DNA of 64,000 nt, taken from positions 540,418 to 604,417 of the forward strand of contig JAYKAV010002774.1 of assembly GCA_035582835.1 (NCBI GenBank), read 5' to 3'. Below, one piece after another: positions 60,001 to 64,000 of this stretch; positions within the stretch are counted from its first letter, which is position 1, and the number at the start of each line of letters is the position of its first letter. The stretch is from Phoebastria nigripes (Eukaryota > Chordata > Aves > Procellariiformes > Diomedeidae). The notes under the pieces are model-generated. The model searched no databases. It was not told where the DNA came from and saw only the letters and a list, made by a program, of their open reading frames with translations. The translations under genes and the position numbers were made by a program.

Positions 60001-63000
60001 CTGTCCAGAGCAATAGCTGTAGGAAGAAGGGATGCCTCCCATACTTCATTAGTTTTCATAGCCCACCTGGCTTGCTTGGATCCTGGTGTCCTGAGAATTC
60101 AGGCTCCCGTTTTTGGGGAGGATCCCAAGCTTGAGGTTTAGAAGTTAGAGGATACTTTCGGCAGGAAATGTTTTAATTACATTTAAGGGCTGACTTCAAT
60201 TCGCAGAAATAAGAAAATGTTGAGTTAATTTATAGAGCCTGGATAAAATTTTTAAAAACAAATAGTATTTGAGCAGGGTTTGCAGTGTAAAACATTTTAA
60301 TAGATCCCAGTGTGCAATAGGAATTCATCATATTCTGAAAGTCGGGCCTTTTGGAGTCACTAGAGTCTAGCATTTCAACTTCAGTAGTTTTCAAATACTG
60401 AACTGTGCCCCAGTGAACCATCTAATCCAGTACCTTGGTGGTGTCCCCAGGTCCTTCCAGTACTTGGAAAGTGTATCCATTCTTTTTTTTTTTCTTTTGT
60501 CTTGCCTCGATTTCAAATAAATAGTTTTTAAGAACAGTAATTCTAGGAATTTGGACCTCCACACTGCTTACATGCTTCTGTATTGTTTTGTTTGGTTAAT
60601 ATAGTTTTCTGATGTACTGCTTAGGGCACAATATATTGTATTTACTTCTGACTGGTGATTAATAGGGAGAAATATCCTCAGTAATAGAGGGTGACTGTTC
60701 CAGGCAGACAGGCCTAATTTATACTGTCAAACCTGAAATTCCTAGAAAGTCTCTGAAAAGTCTTGTTTGGCTGCTCTAGAGCAGAGAGTGCAAAGTAACT
60801 TTTGAATCCTGTATTTTTATTCTTGCACTCCTGTGATAAGCTTCACATAAAATCATGCGGCTAGGAGCNGTCATCTTCACAGCTTCTGTTCTGGTCAGGA
60901 GCTTTGTTCATATGATACGTCTGGCGAAACAGAGGAGGAAAAGAAAGCAAGCAGATTATGGCCTTGATATTTGTGCATTTTCAGCTCCCCAAGACTGAGC
61001 GGGGCGGGGGGTGGATTTTTTCTGCACCTCACAGCTTGAAGCTGTATGGGTATTACTGAAAAGCTGGTACTGAAAGTCCTGTAGAGTTCTGCTGATGACA
61101 TGTTTTATTTTCCTTAGTTATGGTCTGCTGTAGTCAGCCAAAGGTATTGTATTAAAAGTATAGACTATTATATTTTTGAACCATCTTCCAGTAATTCAAA
61201 ATTAGTGACTATTTTGTGTTCATTTTTTGCCATACTCCTCATCTGATTAATTTCTAGGCAAACTTGATAAAAATAACTGTTTTCCTAACTGGTCTCCTTC
61301 TCATGCTTTCATGTCACCAAAACTGGGCATTGTATTCAACTGATATAAATTGATACAGTTCTGTTGGCATACAGGGCTATGTGCTTTTAATGAGCTGCCT
61401 TTGCATATGATCCAGGTTCTCTTGTTTATTTCTATTAAGGAACAATAATAACAAGTTGTAATGAGTCATTCTAAAATGTTCATTTGTGTGGATGCAAAAA
61501 TGACTCTTTGCCATTGATGGTCAAAACCATTTTGGTATCTCTGACCAACCCTAAGGAAAACAAGGACCGTGAAGCATGCTGTTGTGACGCTCACTCTTTA
61601 GTATATTTCTGAAGTTAGCCCTTGGGTGAGCAGGAATCCTGTTAAGTTAGAGTCTAGCTGAAGGAACTATAACATGCAATGCATTCATTGCTTTATTCAT
61701 AAATCATCTGCCTCCCCCACAACTAATTAGTATTCTAGGTGAATAGCTGCCCAGTCCAACATGCATAAAAATAAAACAAGTTGCTAGTAGTGCTTGTATC
61801 TTTAAGAAGTAATAGGTGTACTGTGGTTTGAAAAAAGTCAAGGTAGGGTTGATTTCAAAAGAGGCTTTACCCCCATAGGGATCTCAAGTGTGATGCATTC
61901 TTCTAAGCTATTTAAATGAGTTCATGAAAAATATGTTGACTTTGCCTAAGTCTAAAGCCACTGCAAAGCATTTGATATATTACATCTTAAGGAACGCTGA
62001 GCACTAAAGAGGCAAATACTGCAATCTCCACTTTTTTAATTGGGCTTCAGTTGCTCTTATGAACACAGGCAGACAGACAAGAGCAAACATTGGCAGAAAC
62101 TAAGTAGAAGCAAAGGTTTTAACTCTCTCCTGACTGTACCTCTCTTTTAACTAGCATCTTCTTTAATGCTGGTGTCCCACGGAGGCAGGGAGAGAGCAGC
62201 GTGTGGAATGCATGATGCAGTAGCAGCTTTGCTCCCAGGGATTGTAGGTGGCAAAGGGCATGTCTCTCACTCCCTCTAAAACAAATGTGCTCAAACGAAG
62301 AGGTGAAGGTTGAAGGAAGGGGCAGAATTCATCCAGACGCAAGATGAAAGCTCACGAATGATTACATTCTGTGGGAGGAACAACCCAGATTTGATGGGGA
62401 TCTTAATCAGTTGGGAAAGCGGTAAACTACAGACCCTACGTAGAGTCTGAGCAATAATCTGGTAGGAATTAGCTTACAAATGCAGGTTGTCCAGGCTGCC
62501 ATCACATCTCTGTCCCCTTTGACTTGTCTGAGATTTCTCCCTTCATTTGTATACAGGGTGTAAAGTGGCTAAAGTTTCTTTTTATTCCCCCAGCCCAAAA
62601 CAATTTGGAAGATACTTTCAGAGAGAAGAACAAGAAACTCTAGCACAGAGTTTCTGCGGAAACTCTTCTCCAAAAGCCTCTGCATGAGTTTTTTTTCCCT
62701 CAGGAAAAAAAATAACAGATTTGAAGGTTTTTAGTCATAAATAAGGTTATGAATCTTGGGCATGTGGTGTTTACAGTCTAAGTGTAACTTTAGACTCAGA
62801 AAGGACTGTTGCCGAGAAGAGAAATAATACTGCATATTCCACAATTCTGGTAAAAATCTAGCAAAGAATTAATGAGTGTCATTTGAATTGTTATTACAAT
62901 TACTAATTCCATCCAATTTCAGCTAACTATGTTCCAGTAAAAGCCAAGTCTTCATATTTACTATGACAAGGAAGTTCAAACTGGAAAAAGAAAACATGAT

Positions 63001-63744
63001 TGGCAGCCTCAGAAATTGTAGTTTGGGAGATGTTCAGCTAACCCCCGGAGAACAAGACTTTCCTGCAAGGAATGCTCCATTTCAACAATGCTCCAAGTGC
63101 TAATTCAGGCTACAGAAAAATACACATATGCAGCCAGCAGATGGGTTGCAAACATGGCATATATGATATAGATAAGCTGTTTGTAAGTGAGATTTTGAAA
63201 TTCAGCATGCTGGTGTACAAAATAGCTTACTGCTCCTCCCTTTCTCCAAATATTTCCCCTGAACACATATAATAATATGAAGTTAATTACATATGCTGGT
63301 GCTATATTCAACCACTCTTTCAAATATCTATAAAAATTAAACATCCTTAGAGTGAAGCAGAACTGTACAGAAGACTTGTATTTTTACAAAAAACAACACT
63401 TGTGGCCTACATTATGAAATCTGTTTGAAACAAATAATGCAAGACTTAAATTACTATCAGTGAGTGTCCTTGTGACTTCTATAATCTGTCTGTGCTACCC
63501 AATAAAGCAGGCAGGGGAGTAGAGGCAGGGGGTGCAGCTTTCATCTCTGCAGCTCAATGCTCTTCGTCTCACCTCTCCCCAAAACATGTTGGCCTCTTCT
63601 GTAGTTCCTCTTTCTCGGTGTGTTGCTGTTCCCCAAACCATGCCTTGGCATCGTCACGTGTGGCACTTACCGAATCAGCGCTGTTACTTAAAATTCTTCA
63701 CCCAGAGTTCTTTATGTAAGAAATAAGAGAGCTAGTAGAAGCAC

Positions 63745-63800
63745 TTTCTCCCCATTTTACAGATGTGAAAATCAAGACACATGGGGAAAGTGTTTGGAGA
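63745..63800 (+). repeat. Possible ancient MIR/L2-type remnant
   Basis: The phrase ccccattttacagatgtg followed by aaaatcaagacacatgggg closely follows the conserved MIR/L2 segment 'ccccattttacagatgagg...ctgaggcac'. It is the best of the three such matches in the window, but short. Confidence 0.45.
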
Positions 63801-64000
63801 CAAGGTTTGCATAAAAAAGCAGTGGCAAAAGTCCAGATAAGATATAGGTCATCTCATTTCTGCTCCCCTTGCTCCTCTGTTCAAATACATCAATACCTGA
63901 GGGAAGACATGGTGGGGTTTATATCATATTTTTACCGAGTGGGAAGTGCAGCCAGTTCATAAAACCTAAGAAAATACTTTTCCTTTGACAAAAAGGACAT

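Larger units (their letters stand above)
52808..64000 (+). other. NELL2: NELL2 intron after exon E (at least 11.2 kb, open at the window end)
   Basis: The donor gtaaga is visible but the acceptor is not reached. The stretch carries a decayed CR1 fragment at about 55391-57030 and a possible MIR/L2-like remnant near 63745. Everything else (52.8-55.3 kb, 57.1-63.7 kb) is AT-rich sequence in which I see no gene. Confidence 0.8.

Noticed and set aside
1..64000. Bacterial-style features: CRISPR arrays, operons, Shine-Dalgarno sites, insertion sequences.
   Set aside because: The window is vertebrate intronic DNA with spliced exons and CR1/LTR elements. No regularly spaced direct repeats with unique spacers were seen.

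Overview
The window is genomic DNA from a bird and covers the middle of the NELL2 gene (neural EGFL-like 2) on the + strand. Five short exons encode the end of a von Willebrand factor C (VWC) domain followed by four consecutive EGF-like domains. Joined in order they give one uninterrupted reading frame that I recognise as NELL2: motifs such as GHDFCTEGHNC, DIDECAEGRHYC, EHDECVTNQHNC and [11 protein letters not shown] run in the order of the known protein. Every intron has GT/AG ends and all exon phases match. Over 99 % of the window is intron. Avian origin is indicated by two CR1 LINE copies and by two solo LTRs of a type I recognise as very common in neoavian birds. I cannot name the species.

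Layout. 1-2195: intron with a CpG-rich left edge. 2196-2298: exon A (VWC end). 2299-5356: intron of 3.1 kb. 5357-5485: exon B (EGF). 5486-24085: intron of 18.6 kb carrying two sense solo LTRs (8890-9484 and 9817-10354), a 4 kb antisense CR1 (about 12740-16800), a purine-rich tract and microsatellites. 24086-24211: exon C (calcium-binding EGF). 24212-50053: intron of 25.8 kb, mostly unique AT-rich sequence with microsatellites, AT palindromes and faint ancient repeats. 50054-50176: exon D (EGF). 50177-52711: intron of 2.5 kb with a GC-rich block. 52712-52807: exon E (EGF without calcium motif). 52808-64000: start of the next intron with a second, older CR1 fragment (about 55391-57030). The exon expected next, beginning with another DIDEC motif, is not in the window.

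NELL2 is a secreted multimeric glycoprotein. Exons B to E are phase 1-1 modules, each one complete six-cysteine EGF domain, so each could be skipped without a frameshift. I found no tRNA, rRNA, CRISPR, operon or second protein-coding gene. Most open frames in the window are chance intron frames or the antisense of the CR1 copies. I do not see an undescribed biological system. The points most worth a second look are the TE load of the 18.6 kb intron, the sense LTR with intact TATA and polyadenylation signals, the decay pattern of the near-complete CR1 with its ORF1 esterase remnant, and several perfect palindromes.
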